Shown: positions 11,609 through 21,730, counted from the first letter of the stretch. The stretch: 64,000 nucleotides of DNA from Fulvia fulva (GCF_020509005.1 NC_063023.1:1984001-2048000); one strand, 5' to 3'. Notes: generated by a model not told the origin, from the letters alone. Numbers and translations are program-made.

Positions 11609-12822
11609 CGCTAGTAAACGCATTACTAGCCTTTATAGCTAACTAGAACACCTCGGTAGTAACTACGAGTTCTTTAGAGTATCGGACGCGTCCTACGGCA
11701 TAAATAATAATAGGACTAGCTTAAATAGCTAGGTCTTTATACTATTTAGTAGACTAGTAGATTATAAGGCATCTAAACAAATCACTATTACTAAGTCCTT
11801 AATAGAGGCTAAGCTACTCGGGCTTTCGTAAGCCGCATTAGAGCTTATATAGTAGGAACGAGTCTTTACTAAGATATACCTTTAGTTTAATTAGCGTACC
11901 TCCTTATACTATAATAATACGGAGACTATCCGCCTTGTTAACTAATAAGGGCAAAAGCTTAATACAAAGCTACGCTACGTTAATATCTACTACTACTAGC
12001 TCCGATAGCGAGACTAGCGCGGAGACATTAAGATTAAGTATATTAGTACTAACGACATACCTATAGACGGGCTAACTAAGCTACTTCTACTATAGAAGCA
12101 TAAGCACTTTGTTAAGCTACTTAATATAGCTAAGGAAGGCGTAGACCTACGTACCTTAGTGCCCTCTATAGCCGTATTAGGAGGTAACGGGCTAATAGAC
12201 GCCTAAGAAGCCCGTAGTAGCGGCCTTACCTTATCTCGAAACGAACACCAAACGGCTTTATCTTTACGGACACCTCTCTAGAAGCGCTAGTAGGCGTAAA
12301 ACACGGCTACTAGTAGCTACTAATGCTATAGACGATAACGAAGCTAGGGTAAAGTATCTACTAATTACCGGTACGGCCCTAGTACTATTATTAATAGGTG
12401 TTTCTCGGACTCCTATTAGCTAATAGCGTAAGGGCGAGAAACACCCCTATTACCTTAGCTTACTTTACTTAAAACAGCTAACTTACCCTTACTATAGTAG
12501 TAGCAATACCGAGGGCCTAACGTTACTACTATAGGTAGGAGGGGTAGTTATAATAGAGTATACGCGATTTCATAGGAATTGGCTTATTTACTCTAGCGTA
12601 CGAGCTAAGGGAGTATATCGTAATCCGAGCATATATATAGGTAACATCCTATTATCAAAACTTAAGGCTATGTACGCTAAGAACTAGGTGACTAATTAGT
12701 TACCTATAGCCTCTTTAAGAGTAATACTTATCTATTCTAGATAGATATATATAATATATAACCTACTTTCAAAACACCCTATATAAGCCCGTATAATAAC
12801 TTTCTACACTTCTAACGTAATA
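11609..12822 (+). mobile_element. RIP-saturated 3' fragment of a Copia-1 family element
   Basis: It aligns base for base with Copia-1 from about 20050 onward: RNase H, the C-terminus, the 3' untranslated region and the LTR. Practically every CA has become TA and every TG TA, while CG is kept. It lacks about 0.65 kb found in the intact copy (about 20900-21552): its sequence passes straight from CACCCCTATTACC to TTAGCTTACTT near 12453. No ORF survives. The left end abuts LINE-A. Confidence 0.9.
12616..12822 (+). repeat. Degraded Copia-1-type LTR (207 bp)
   Basis: It has the same length as the intact Copia-1 LTRs and starts TATCGTAATCCGAGC, the mutated form of TGTCGCGATCCGAGC. It ends CTAACGTAATA. 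The LTR inverted repeat survives in mutated form. Confidence 0.88.
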
Positions 12823-13507
12823 CTAGTTAGGTTCGGGCTAAGGTTATCCTAGACTATATAGCCTCTAAAGTATACCTCTTAGCCAAAAAATTGAAGGAAC
12901 TCCCTCGATCGCTTTTTAGGGACTTACCGCTAGTAAGGATCGTCCTCCTAAACGGTAAGGAGATCATTTCTACTTAGGGTGTCCTTTTACTATATTAGAT
13001 TAGTACCTAGTAGGATATAGTCCCCGCTAGAGTTATCGATATAGAAGGATTTGACCTTATCCTAGGCCTTAAGTAGTTCTAGGAAGTTAACCCTAACGTA
13101 AACTAGTAGTCTAGCTCTACTAGACTACGGGACTAGCGTAGCCGGTACTATACGATTAGGTCGTACTCTAAGGTATATAACCTAAAGGACGATAAAGGCG
13201 AGCTAGAAATGTTTAACTCTATATATTTAGTAGACTTTGCTATACGATACGAAGGACCCTAGTTCTTCTACTCGCTTAGGCGACTCCCTAATAATACCCT
13301 AGTTAATATTGACTTCGAGGAACACGGCTTAGATAAGGTATACGAACGCCTTATAGCTATAGTAGGGGACCTAGACGACGAGTCTTAGCTACCGTAGGTA
13401 GGTAACCGGGTTCTCTAGACGTTAGTTAATCTCTTCCTAGAGATCTAGAGAGCTTAGCTCCCGGCTAGACTCCTACAAAAGAGAGCTTTCGACTATACTA
13501 TCCCTAC
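12823..13507 (+). pseudogene. Protease-region relic of an old Ty3/Gypsy element
   Basis: The plus-strand translation shows a retropepsin-type end near 13020-13100 (IDIEGFDLILGLK, then VNPNVN). An upstream stretch (ASKVYLLAKKLKELP) resembles the region after the protease active site. It is heavily RIP-mutated. It is not Gypsy-A and may belong to the same family as the integrase relic at 5987-6741, which cannot be tested here. Confidence 0.6.
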
Positions 13508-13740
13508 TATTAAATAGGTACGAGTTACGTAGTAGTAGAAGACGGCGGATTATACGAAAGACAAAGAAGGAGCTAATAGGATAGCGTATATCTATATATA
13601 GTATCGCTATATTAGTATAGGTAGATACTAGGTGTTCGGATGTTTACTAGCCTATAGGCTAGTAAACCCTAGTTACGTAATCTAGTTATATAACACACCT
13701 ATACCTATATACTTAACCTACGGCCTATATGTTCTTAATA
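13508..13740 (-). repeat. Degraded Copia-2-type LTR (233 bp)
   Basis: Reverse-complement match to the 234-bp Copia-2 LTR with systematic CA to TA and TG to TA changes. The central palindrome survives in mutated form as ACTAGCCTATAGGCTAGT (near 13648-13665), because RIP struck both arms symmetrically. Confidence 0.85.
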
Positions 13741-14488
13741 CTCCTACTTAGGCTATATAGTCTCCTACAATCCCTTTACGTAAGCCAGAGCTACCTTATA
13801 AAGTTTTAGAACTACTAGCTATTAAGGGGCTTTATTAACCTATTAGTAACTATGTCCTTTATATAGTAGTAGTTTACTATAATCTTCTTCTACTACTAGA
13901 GATATCTAACATAGTTATATATAACATTAATATGCTTTGACCTTTTATATATATAGGCATCTTTAATAAGTGTTAAAGCGGTTTAGTTATTACCTATAAG
14001 CTTGACTAGCCTTAGCTCGTTAATAGTGCCCTTACTTACCCTTATACTCGGCTAGAAAGAGCTCTTTCCTAATAGTTCTAGGCACCCCATTTCCCTAAGG
14101 ACAGTAGTAAGAAATTGTGACTACTTTACGGCTATGTTTATAGCTATAAACTTAGCTTCTATTGTTAATATTATAATAGACTTCTACTTCCTACTTATCT
14201 AGAACATAGGTGATCTATAAAGGAACTATACGTATCCTAGAATTGAGACTCTATCTACTTTGTCTATAGCGTAGTTAGAGTCCGAGTATCCCTAGAGATT
14301 GCCCCCTCCCTTTCTATATATAAGACCTAGGTCTCGGTACGACCGTAGGTATCGGGAGAGCTTCTTTAAAGCCTTTATATACTACTACGAGGGATTAGCA
14401 ATATATAAGCTAATTCTTCTAAGGGGGAATGCTAAGTCTAGCCTTGTCATTATTATTAGCTATATCTAGGTACTATTATAGCTCTAGT
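13508..14488 (-). mobile_element. RIP-saturated fragment of a Copia-2 family element (LTR plus 3' end)
   Basis: A minus-strand LTR at 13508-13740 starts TATTAAATAGG, the mutated TGTTAAACAGG, and ends TTCTTAATA. It is followed by the reverse complement of the Copia-2 3' end, matching intact Copia-2 from 48992 back to about 48257 (RNase H and RT end). It stops abruptly at 14488 where Gypsy-A copy 2 begins, so it was the target of that insertion. The expected continuation is not found right of 51929. Confidence 0.88.
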
Positions 14489-14672
14489 TATTACGGGCAG
14501 CCCGCGACCCCTTACTATAGCTACGTTAGCCCGGGTGAACCGCGGACCTTCCGTATCGGGTTAGCGCGGCTCGGCTTTGCTTTATAACTTCGCCGCGCCT
14601 CGCGCTCCGCTTTCGTAGCTTCGTAGAATAACAACTCTCTTATTCGGACCCTACGGTACGCGCGCCCTTATA
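14489..14672 (+). repeat. 5' LTR of Gypsy-A copy 2 (184 bp)
   Basis: It starts TATTACGGGCAGCC and ends CGCGCGCCCTTATA, paired with the 3' LTR at 51746-51929. The sequence after it, GTTTATTCTACTACCC, should hold the primer-binding site. It could not be matched to a tRNA by eye. Confidence 0.88.
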
Positions 14673-15127
14673 GTTTATTCTACTACCCTACCTAGATCGC
14701 GGATCTAGGTAAGGGACGCGTAATAATAGGAATCGACAGAACTATAGAACTCGAAGGACGCGTAGAGTTATATTAGAGTATAGAACACGGTTAGGCGTAT
14801 AGCGCGGAAATGCCTAGAGAACGTAACGCGGCGACATTATTAGTAGGTAGTCGCGCGCTCGTAGATAGTCAGGAAATAGGCATCGTTACGCCTACCCCGA
14901 ACCTAGACAATATGACTTTATAGACAAACGGCGGTATACTACCGCTACTAAAGCCTAAGGGCAAAGGTAAGTAGCGTATATCTCTTTTCCCTAACCTCTC
15001 CTCTTTTCCTTAGAGTTAGATATAGGACGATAACCGGCGGGTTATAGTAGACACCGGTGTCGCGCTATAATAGGAAATTGATAAAGCTTACTAGAAAGCC
15101 TTTGAGCGAGAAGAAGGTAGTAAGATT
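14673..15127 (+). pseudogene. Gypsy-A copy 2 leader and gag N-terminus (first segment)
   Basis: Leader plus a possible short start at ATG 14810. The gag frame becomes recognisable near 15060-15127 (EIDKAY, then KAFEREEGSKI). It runs in frame across the Copia-1 insertion into 21938 onward. TAA and TAG codons interrupt it. The gag start codon cannot be fixed. Confidence 0.6.
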
Positions 15128-15334
15128 TGTCGCGATCCGAGCGTGCACATGGGCAACATCCCATCATCAAAACTTGAGGCCACGTACGCTAAGAATCAGG
15201 TGACTGATTAGTCACCTGCAGCCTCTTCAAGAGCAACACTTGTCCATTCTAGATAGACACATGCAATACACAACCTGCTTTTGAAACACCCTATATGAGC
15301 CCGTACAATAACTTCCCACACTTCTAACGTGATA
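15128..15334 (+). repeat. Copia-1 5' LTR (207 bp)
   Basis: TGTCGCGATCCGAGC to CTAACGTGATA. A perfect inverted repeat lies at 15197-15218: arms CAGGTGACT and AGTCACCTG around GATT. The LTR should contain the promoter; no clear TATA box was assigned. Confidence 0.93.
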
Positions 15335-15354
15335 GTTATGAGCCCGGTTAGCGC
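15335..15354 (+). other. Copia-1 primer-binding site, initiator tRNA-Met anticodon-arm type
   Basis: GTTATGAGCCCGGTTAGC directly follows the LTR. Its complement contains GGGCTCATAAC, the anticodon stem-loop of initiator tRNA-Met with the CAT anticodon. Copia-type elements of Drosophila are known to prime with a cleaved tRNA-Met half rather than the intact 3' end. The pairing is inferred from the sequence. Confidence 0.7.
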
Positions 15355-15395
15355 TCACTAACATTCGCTGCGACAAGGAAGCCCCAAAGCAGAGT

Positions 15396-18300
15396 TTGCA
15401 TCGTCACAGCACTACTGCTACAACCAGTGCAGTAGTATCCCCTAGGCCTAGTGAACCCGCGTGGAACTTTCACCAGCCTACAACCCATTTTGCAGTTATG
15501 GCCACTACCGAGACGCCGGTGACTACCGGTGCCCTACCTCAGGGTACCGTGGTTCTGAAGAGCCATGACCAATGGGACAAGTTTGACCGTCAGCTAGAGC
15601 TCTACGCAGAGTCTTTGAATGTCTGGAAGTATGTGGATCCTCACCAACTGAGTAACGAGCCAACAGAGCCTACTCACTTGACGTTTGAGGAAATCCAACA
15701 AGCGTACACGGCAGGAGACGCTACATCAAGAGATCTCATCAAGCTACGACAAACAGACGCAGACCGAAGGCAACGGATGTACGACATCTTTGCTGCTGCG
15801 CGATCAAAGCTCATTACCTACCTCATCCGTACGACGACAGAGCTAGGGCAAGAGCTAATGCACGGCCAGAACACCCTCAGAGCGAAATACCAGGCTCTCA
15901 AGGATCAGTATGGTCCAGACGATATGCTGCGTAAGCGGCAGCTCACGCTTGAGCTGTCTAGGCTTCAGAAGGCTAGCGCACGCAGAATCGATGACTGGTG
16001 CTCAGACTGGTTAGTTTTGCAGACCAAGATGCTTAAGTGCAACCACGCCGAGTACGACGACCTTAGTAGACACTTCCTACTTGCTATTCAGCAGAAGCAG
16101 GCTCCAGCCTACGGTGCTTCTCTATACAACGAGTGGAAGCGTGACAAAATGTCACTACAAAAGCTTACTGAGCGTTACCTCGAATGGATACGCGACACCG
16201 CACCAGCAACAACCAACGGTCGATCAGTCTTCGCAACCTTCTCCGGAGAAACCTCAGCAGAAGCAGAGGATGAAACAGCACCCACAGGTGCTGGTCAAAA
16301 GGAGGGTGACCGTGGCAGCAGCCGTGGTGACAACCGTGGCAACAGCCGCGGTGACAAGGGTCGTGGCAGCAGCCGCGGCGACAAGAACAAAGACAAGGAC
16401 AACAACAGGCCAAGCGGCTGCTGGAACATCACCGGCGAGCCCAAGGACACCTGTCACAAGGGCCTGTTCTCATGCGATGTGATCAACCCCGACAAGCGCC
16501 CAGCAAAGGATCAGCGCTCAGAGCAGTGGAAGAAGTACTGGAAAAACTTCATCAACTACTGCTTGAGCGACGACGGCGAGCGTCTGCTTGGCGTGTTGAA
16601 TCGCAACAATCGCAAGGACCAGGAACGTGACAAGGCTATTGCTGATGCGAAGAAGGCATCACCAAGCGATAAGGGCTTTGTTGGCCTTACTGTTCTTTCT
16701 AGCTCAATTAGCAAGTTGAGCGTCAACTTCAGGGATTGCTGGGTGTATGATAACTGTTCAGACACTCATGTGATCAATCATCATGACCAGGAGGGTGTAG
16801 AGTTCATTGCAGAGCGCCTCACCACCTCAGAAATCCAGGCTGGAACAACCACCTTTCCAATTGCAGCGTTAGGGCGCGTTCATATGTCAATTGGGGGCCA
16901 TTCATTCACCTTGCTGGATGTGGCTTACTGCCCAGGCTTTCATGTGAACGTCATCTCACACACACGCATGGAAAGAGCCGGACTCTGGTGGCACGGACGC
17001 AGCAATTCAATGTGGCACAACGACACTAAATTGATGGACCTACACCGCCCTACTGGTACAATCCCTTTCTTCAAGGTGGTCACACCACCTAAGTCACCCA
17101 TCATTTACCAATGGCCTACAAAAGAGGGCCTAGTACTGCCGAAGGTCACTGAAAAGATGCGCAACGCGCACTTCATCAGCACTATTGGCAGGGGTGCAAA
17201 CATCGGCGATGAACCTGCCAACAGCGCAGCATCTCCAACTGCTCAAGAGGATGGTGATCGCACCGTTCTCGCAGTCATGAACAGCACTGGGGGCACTCAA
17301 GGTGCAGCTACGTCCAGCAGGACCCCCATCAAACACCGAAAGCTCTCTGGCCGCCAGTGGCATCCAATCTTTGGTCACATTGGCGCTGAACGCATCAAGC
17401 AGTTGCCGCTCAGAGTTGAGGGGGTGATCATTAACGATGGTCCAAGCGCACCCCTCACTGCACATTGCAGAGCATGTGGGCTTAGCAAAGCTCACAAGGT
17501 GCACAATCGGTCTCAGCCCATCAGGGTGATGACCCCATACGGCCACATGGCCATGGACTTGGCAGAATTCACTGTCGCCTACAACGGTGACAGGTACCTC
17601 GTCCACTTCTACGATCTGGATACCCATGGACACTTCCAGTTCACCATCAAGAACAGGGATCAGCAATCGGTGTTGGCTTGCTTCAACAGCCTGCTGAGCT
17701 TCATCAACTTCATTGGTCGCAGGTTCGTATGCTTCTACAGCGACAACGAGCCCGCCATTGGGAAGGTGTTTCGCTCAGTCATCAACAACAACAAGATTGA
17801 ATGGCACGCAACCGCGGAATACGCGCCTGCGCAGGACCCAGCAGAAAGAGCTGGAGCTCTGATCATCACCATGAGCAGAACCATTCGCATCCACGCACGA
17901 TTGCCGGAAAAGCTTTGGCCAGAATGCACTGCAGCAGCGGTGTACATCCTCTGGCGATCCCCTATCCAGTCAAAGGGCTGGAAGACCCCATTCGAATTGG
18001 CAACAGGACGAATTCCGAACGTGGGTCACATGGTGGTGTATGGCTCCCTTGCATACGTGTTCATCCATGGACCAGATCAGCCTGGCAAGAGCGAGAAACT
18101 CCAAGAGAGAGCGCTCATAGGCTACCTTGTGGGATACGACTCCACTAACATCTACCGCGTATGGGACCCATCAAAAGATAGGGTTATGCGAGTCAAGGAC
18201 GTCCTCTTCGATGAGACCACGTTCTATGACCCATCACGCCTGACAGCAGGGTACACGACCCCTGTCGAGAACATCGCAACAGCGGAACCGGCTGAAGAGC

Positions 18301-20651
18301 CTGAACAATACTACGACCTGTATGTCGCTCATCACGAGCAAGACACAGCACAGGCCGAGGGGGTGGAAGAACAGGCTCAGCAGCCGCACACCCAACAACC
18401 TCGAGACGCCCACCAAAAGCTCCTTGGGCAAGAACCACACTGGCCGCAACACCGCGAGTCAGCAACGTATAACCAAAAAGACCGGCAAATCGAGCACGTA
18501 ACAGATCACGTGACTCAAGACAACACACAGCAGTCAGCACCCAACACCACTGACTACTACGACACCCTGCAGCAGCAGATAATGGATGCCCTCACCGCAG
18601 AAGACCGTGAGGAGATCATGGGCAACACGGACCCTGATCGCGAGCCATATCCATTCACATTCACACCACCAGAAGACGCGTTAACACACAACGCGTCCAA
18701 CACACCACTCTTCCCCCTGGAGCCAGAGCTCTACACACCAGAGGAGTCCAACTATGCAGTCACAGAGAATGGAAAGCGCCTACGAACGGCCTACTTCCAC
18801 CATGCACTGCACCAGATCATGGTCGCTAATGTAATCATCGGCCAGATGTCCGGCATACGACCCAGAACACGCGCCTATCGCGACAAGAGCGATCGAAGCC
18901 CTACACGAAGAGGCAACAGCCCTCCAAGGCGTGTCAACACCACTACCTCTATGCACCGCGATGACCTTCCGCCCGAACCTTCTAACTACCGAGCCGCTAT
19001 GAAACACCGCTTCTCCCAACAGTGGATCGAAGCTATGGCCAAGGAGTTTGCCAAAGCTCTGGCAACAGGCACATTCAGATGGGCAACAAAGGAAGAGAAG
19101 GATCAGGATGCTCAGCAAGAGGAGGGACTTCAGCCACTACTGCCGCTCAAGTGGGTGTACAAATACAAACTGGACGAGCACGGCATGCTGAAGAGCTTCA
19201 AGGCTAGGCTATGCGCAAGAGGCGATTTGCAAGGAACACACTTAGACACATACGCCGCCACACTGCCAGCAAGCATGTTCCGCCTCTGCTGTGCTATGGC
19301 CGCGAGCTTCGACCTAGAAGCCGAACAATTCGATGTTGTCAACGCCTTCCTGAACTCGGACCTGCCATACACCATGTATCTGCAACCACCTCCTGGAATC
19401 GACAGGCCATCCCATGGACACGCCCTCAAGCTGGTCAAGGCCCTCTACGGTCTGAAGGAGTCCCCTTTATTGTGGTACAACTCCCTAACCGAGACGCTGG
19501 CCTCCCTTGGACTAGTACCCCTGTCGGACTCCGAATGCATCTACCATGACAACAAGGTTATGTTCTTCTTTTACGTTGACGACCTGGTTATGCTCTACCA
19601 CCGCAAGCACAAGGCCCATGCTGCCAACATCAAGCAGCGGCTGCTTGCTAAGTACGAGATGCACGAGCTCGGTGATCTCTCCTGGTTCCTAGGAATCAAG
19701 GTTACGCGCGACAGAAACAAGCGCTTGCTGTGGCTCTCTCAAGAAGACTACATTGAGAAGCTAGCCGCCAAATTCAGCATATCCACGAATGCACGCAAAA
19801 CGACAGTGCCAGTAGATCAACACCTTGATTGGACCGTTCCAGAGGGTCATCAACCCACCTCTATCGCCATCCTTGCGTACCAACAACGTATAGGATCCCT
19901 CAACTTCGCCGCCACACACACGCGGCCTGACATCGCCTTTTCCTTGTCCATGCTATCGCAGTATCTGACCAAGCCAACTGAGACACACCTCAAGCTTGCA
20001 GATCAGTGCTTGCGCTATCTCCTGGAGACCAAGAACCTCTGCCTTGTATATGGCGCCAGCAAACACATCACTGGCCTTCACAGCCAACCAGAGCACCTCG
20101 GTAGCAACCACGAGTTCTTTGGAGCATCGGACGCGTCCTACGGCATGAATAATGACAGGACCAGCTCAAATGGCTGGGTCTTCATGCTGTTCGGTGGACC
20201 AGTGGATTATAAGGCATCTAAACAAATCACTGTCACCAAGTCCTCAACAGAGGCTGAGCTACTCGGGCTTTCGCAAGCCGCCTCAGAGCTCATACAGTGG
20301 GAACGAGTCTTCGCTGAGATACACCTTCAGTTCAATCAGCGCACCCACTTGTACTGCGACAACACGCAGACCATCCGCCTTGTCAACCAACAAGGGCAAA
20401 AGCTTGACACGAAGCTACGCCACGTTGACATCCACCACCACTGGCTCCGACAGCGAGACCAGCGCGGAGACATTGAGATCAAGTATCTCAGCACCAACGA
20501 CATGCCTGCAGACGGGCTGACCAAGCTGCTTCCACCACAGAAGCACAAGCACTTCGTCAAGCTGCTCAATATGGCTGAGGAAGGCGTGGACCCACGCACC
20601 TCAGTGCCCTCTGCAGCCGCATCAGGAGGTAACGGGCCAACAGACGCCTGA
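15396..20651 (+). CDS. Copia-1 Gag-Pol polyprotein (1,751 aa)
   Basis: Single open frame. Gag occupies about residues 1-290, followed by an RGD/SRGDK-rich low-complexity stretch. The protease active site near residue 452 reads YDNCSDTHV, with Asp present but no Gly of the usual DSGA/DTGA. A GAG-pre-integrase HHCC finger (WHPIFGHIG, then HCRACGLSKAHK) is near residues 653-705. The integrase DDE core includes MDLAEF, YSDNEPAIG and AERAGA. RT starts near residue 1245 with catalytic FYVDD near 1392-1396. RNase H runs from about 1578 (GASDASYG, then STEAELLGLS) to the end. Integrase-before-RT order defines Ty1/Copia. The ATG at 15396 is the first in frame after the primer site. Confidence 0.94.
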   Translation: MHRHSTTATTSAVVSPRPSEPAWNFHQPTTHFAVMATTETPVTTGALPQGTVVLKSHDQWDKFDRQLELYAESLNVWKYVDPHQLSNEPTEPTHLTFEEIQQAYTAGDATSRDLIKLRQTDADRRQRMYDIFAAARSKLITYLIRTTTELGQELMHGQNTLRAKYQALKDQYGPDDMLRKRQLTLELSRLQKASARRIDDWCSDWLVLQTKMLKCNHAEYDDLSRHFLLAIQQKQAPAYGASLYNEWKRDKMSLQKLTERYLEWIRDTAPATTNGRSVFATFSGETSAEAEDETAPTGAGQKEGDRGSSRGDNRGNSRGDKGRGSSRGDKNKDKDNNRPSGCWNITGEPKDTCHKGLFSCDVINPDKRPAKDQRSEQWKKYWKNFINYCLSDDGERLLGVLNRNNRKDQERDKAIADAKKASPSDKGFVGLTVLSSSISKLSVNFRDCWVYDNCSDTHVINHHDQEGVEFIAERLTTSEIQAGTTTFPIAALGRVHMSIGGHSFTLLDVAYCPGFHVNVISHTRMERAGLWWHGRSNSMWHNDTKLMDLHRPTGTIPFFKVVTPPKSPIIYQWPTKEGLVLPKVTEKMRNAHFISTIGRGANIGDEPANSAASPTAQEDGDRTVLAVMNSTGGTQGAATSSRTPIKHRKLSGRQWHPIFGHIGAERIKQLPLRVEGVIINDGPSAPLTAHCRACGLSKAHKVHNRSQPIRVMTPYGHMAMDLAEFTVAYNGDRYLVHFYDLDTHGHFQFTIKNRDQQSVLACFNSLLSFINFIGRRFVCFYSDNEPAIGKVFRSVINNNKIEWHATAEYAPAQDPAERAGALIITMSRTIRIHARLPEKLWPECTAAAVYILWRSPIQSKGWKTPFELATGRIPNVGHMVVYGSLAYVFIHGPDQPGKSEKLQERALIGYLVGYDSTNIYRVWDPSKDRVMRVKDVLFDETTFYDPSRLTAGYTTPVENIATAEPAEEPEQYYDLYVAHHEQDTAQAEGVEEQAQQPHTQQPRDAHQKLLGQEPHWPQHRESATYNQKDRQIEHVTDHVTQDNTQQSAPNTTDYYDTLQQQIMDALTAEDREEIMGNTDPDREPYPFTFTPPEDALTHNASNTPLFPLEPELYTPEESNYAVTENGKRLRTAYFHHALHQIMVANVIIGQMSGIRPRTRAYRDKSDRSPTRRGNSPPRRVNTTTSMHRDDLPPEPSNYRAAMKHRFSQQWIEAMAKEFAKALATGTFRWATKEEKDQDAQQEEGLQPLLPLKWVYKYKLDEHGMLKSFKARLCARGDLQGTHLDTYAATLPASMFRLCCAMAASFDLEAEQFDVVNAFLNSDLPYTMYLQPPPGIDRPSHGHALKLVKALYGLKESPLLWYNSLTETLASLGLVPLSDSECIYHDNKVMFFFYVDDLVMLYHRKHKAHAANIKQRLLAKYEMHELGDLSWFLGIKVTRDRNKRLLWLSQEDYIEKLAAKFSISTNARKTTVPVDQHLDWTVPEGHQPTSIAILAYQQRIGSLNFAATHTRPDIAFSLSMLSQYLTKPTETHLKLADQCLRYLLETKNLCLVYGASKHITGLHSQPEHLGSNHEFFGASDASYGMNNDRTSSNGWVFMLFGGPVDYKASKQITVTKSSTEAELLGLSQAASELIQWERVFAEIHLQFNQRTHLYCDNTQTIRLVNQQGQKLDTKLRHVDIHHHWLRQRDQRGDIEIKYLSTNDMPADGLTKLLPPQKHKHFVKLLNMAEEGVDPRTSVPSAAASGGNGPTDA

Positions 20652-20899
20652 GAAGCCCGCAGCAGCGGCCTCACCTCATCTCGAAACGAACACCGAACGG
20701 CTTCATCTTTACGGACACCTCTCTGGAAGCGCCAGCAGGCGCAAAACACGGCCACCAGCAGCCACCAATGCTGTAGACGACAACGAAGCCAGGGCAAAGC
20801 ATCCACCATTCACCGGTGCGGCCCTGGCACCATCATCAACAGGTGTTTCTCGGACTCCTATTGGCTAACAGCGCAAGGGCGAGAAACACCCCTGTCACC
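20652..20899 (+). other. Copia-1 3' untranslated region, ancestral part
   Basis: It follows the gag-pol stop and has a mutated counterpart in the relic at about 12210-12450, so it belongs to the element. No convincing ORF was found. Confidence 0.6.
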
Positions 20900-21552
20900 A
20901 GCAGCAGCGCACGCGCGCGACAAAAGCAGCGCGTCCAATCAGAAAGCGAGAAACGCCTCCAACTTGCTGCTAGCAACAACACTACCACCTTGTCACCACA
21001 TCATCCGCTGCTTTCGCACCTCACACATAGCACACACTTGCCCAAAACAAAAAGGTGTCACCACCCTGAGGTGATGACCTTTAAAAGTGCAGAAAGCAAG
21101 GCACCCCGAAGGTGCCTTTTCAACTTTCCGATACCGTTGCTCCGGTGTTACCCATTGGAGCCCCATTACACCTCACATGGTGCAAGCTCTGTCGTAGACA
21201 GCCCAGTGCATTGCGCCACTGACTAGTATCTCATACTCCCCAGGGGCAGAGCGAGCTCTCTCACCATTCGCCGGAGCGAAATAACTTGGCACAGAGCAAT
21301 TATCGGACAATTCAATAAGTTGAGCGGACGACAATATATGTTTAAGCATACGATAGGACTAAGGCTACCCCTGGATTGAACTCAGGACCTCTGATGTTTG
21401 CCGGTGGGTGAGATGATTGCACACTCAAGTGAAAGTCCGTGCAACGGGACCATCACCTGAGCCATCTCACCGGCAACAGTCACACATTCTATGCTTTATT
21501 ATATAGGTAACAATGGCAGCAGTGAAAGTGAGGAATGAGGGAAGGGGTACAA
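20900..21552 (+). other. Extra segment in Copia-1 absent from the old family copy
   Basis: The degraded Copia-1 copy joins the sequences on either side of this block directly, so about 0.65 kb was gained here or lost there. The block has CT/CA-rich stretches, a short hairpin GGCACC/GGTGCC followed by TTTT near 21100-21120, and a tRNA-like Pol III segment at 21363-21477. The right edge is blurred by CTCACC repeats (21554-21580). An ORF at 20816-21226 shows no recognisable domain and was not called. Confidence 0.6.
21363..21477 (-). ncRNA. tRNA/SINE-like segment with A-box and B-box
   Basis: Read on the minus strand it opens GTTGCCGGTGAGATGGCTCAGG, whose TGGCTCAGG matches an internal Pol III A-box. 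Near its end GGTCCTGAGTTCAATCC matches a B-box. Between them lies a strong hairpin (TTGCCGGTGAGATG against CATCTCACCCACCGGCAA) with an inner TTGCAC/GTGCAA stem. The acceptor ends do not pair, so this is not a functional tRNA. It resembles the head of a tRNA-derived SINE. Transcription is inferred only. Confidence 0.5.
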
Positions 21553-21730
21553 AGCTCACCTCACTCACCTCACCTCACTTCACTTGAAACAGCTGACTTA
21601 CCCTCACTGCAGCAGCAGCAACACCGAGGGCCTGACGTCACTGCCATAGATAGGGGGGGTAGTTATGACAGGGTGCACGCGATCACATGGGAATCAGCTC
21701 ATTCACTCCAGCGCACGAGCTGAGGGGGTG

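Noticed and set aside
14967..15013. Possible 47-bp spliceosomal intron (GTAAGT...CTAAC...TTAG) in the Gypsy-A copy 2 leader/gag
   Set aside because: Splicing does not join the frame from ATG 14810 to the recognisable gag frame, and the branch-like CTAAC is not kept in copy 3.
16081..16482. 133-codon alternate-frame ORF and minus-strand Cys-rich ORFs in Copia-1
   Set aside because: They come from the Gly/Ser/Asp repeat of gag read out of frame.
20816..21226. 136-codon ORF downstream of Copia-1 gag-pol as an extra gene (env-like)
   Set aside because: No signal peptide, membrane segment or known domain; it overlaps the block missing from the old copy and looks like chance.
21314..21330. Link between GAGCGGACGAC in Copia-1 and the TAGTCCGCTC repeats of the chimeric LINE
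   Set aside because: Shared core is about 9 bp, expected by chance in this much sequence.
21363..21477. A genuine tRNA gene with an intron on the minus strand
   Set aside because: A- and B-box-like motifs exist, but the acceptor ends do not pair and no normal anticodon arm can be drawn; kept as SINE-like only.
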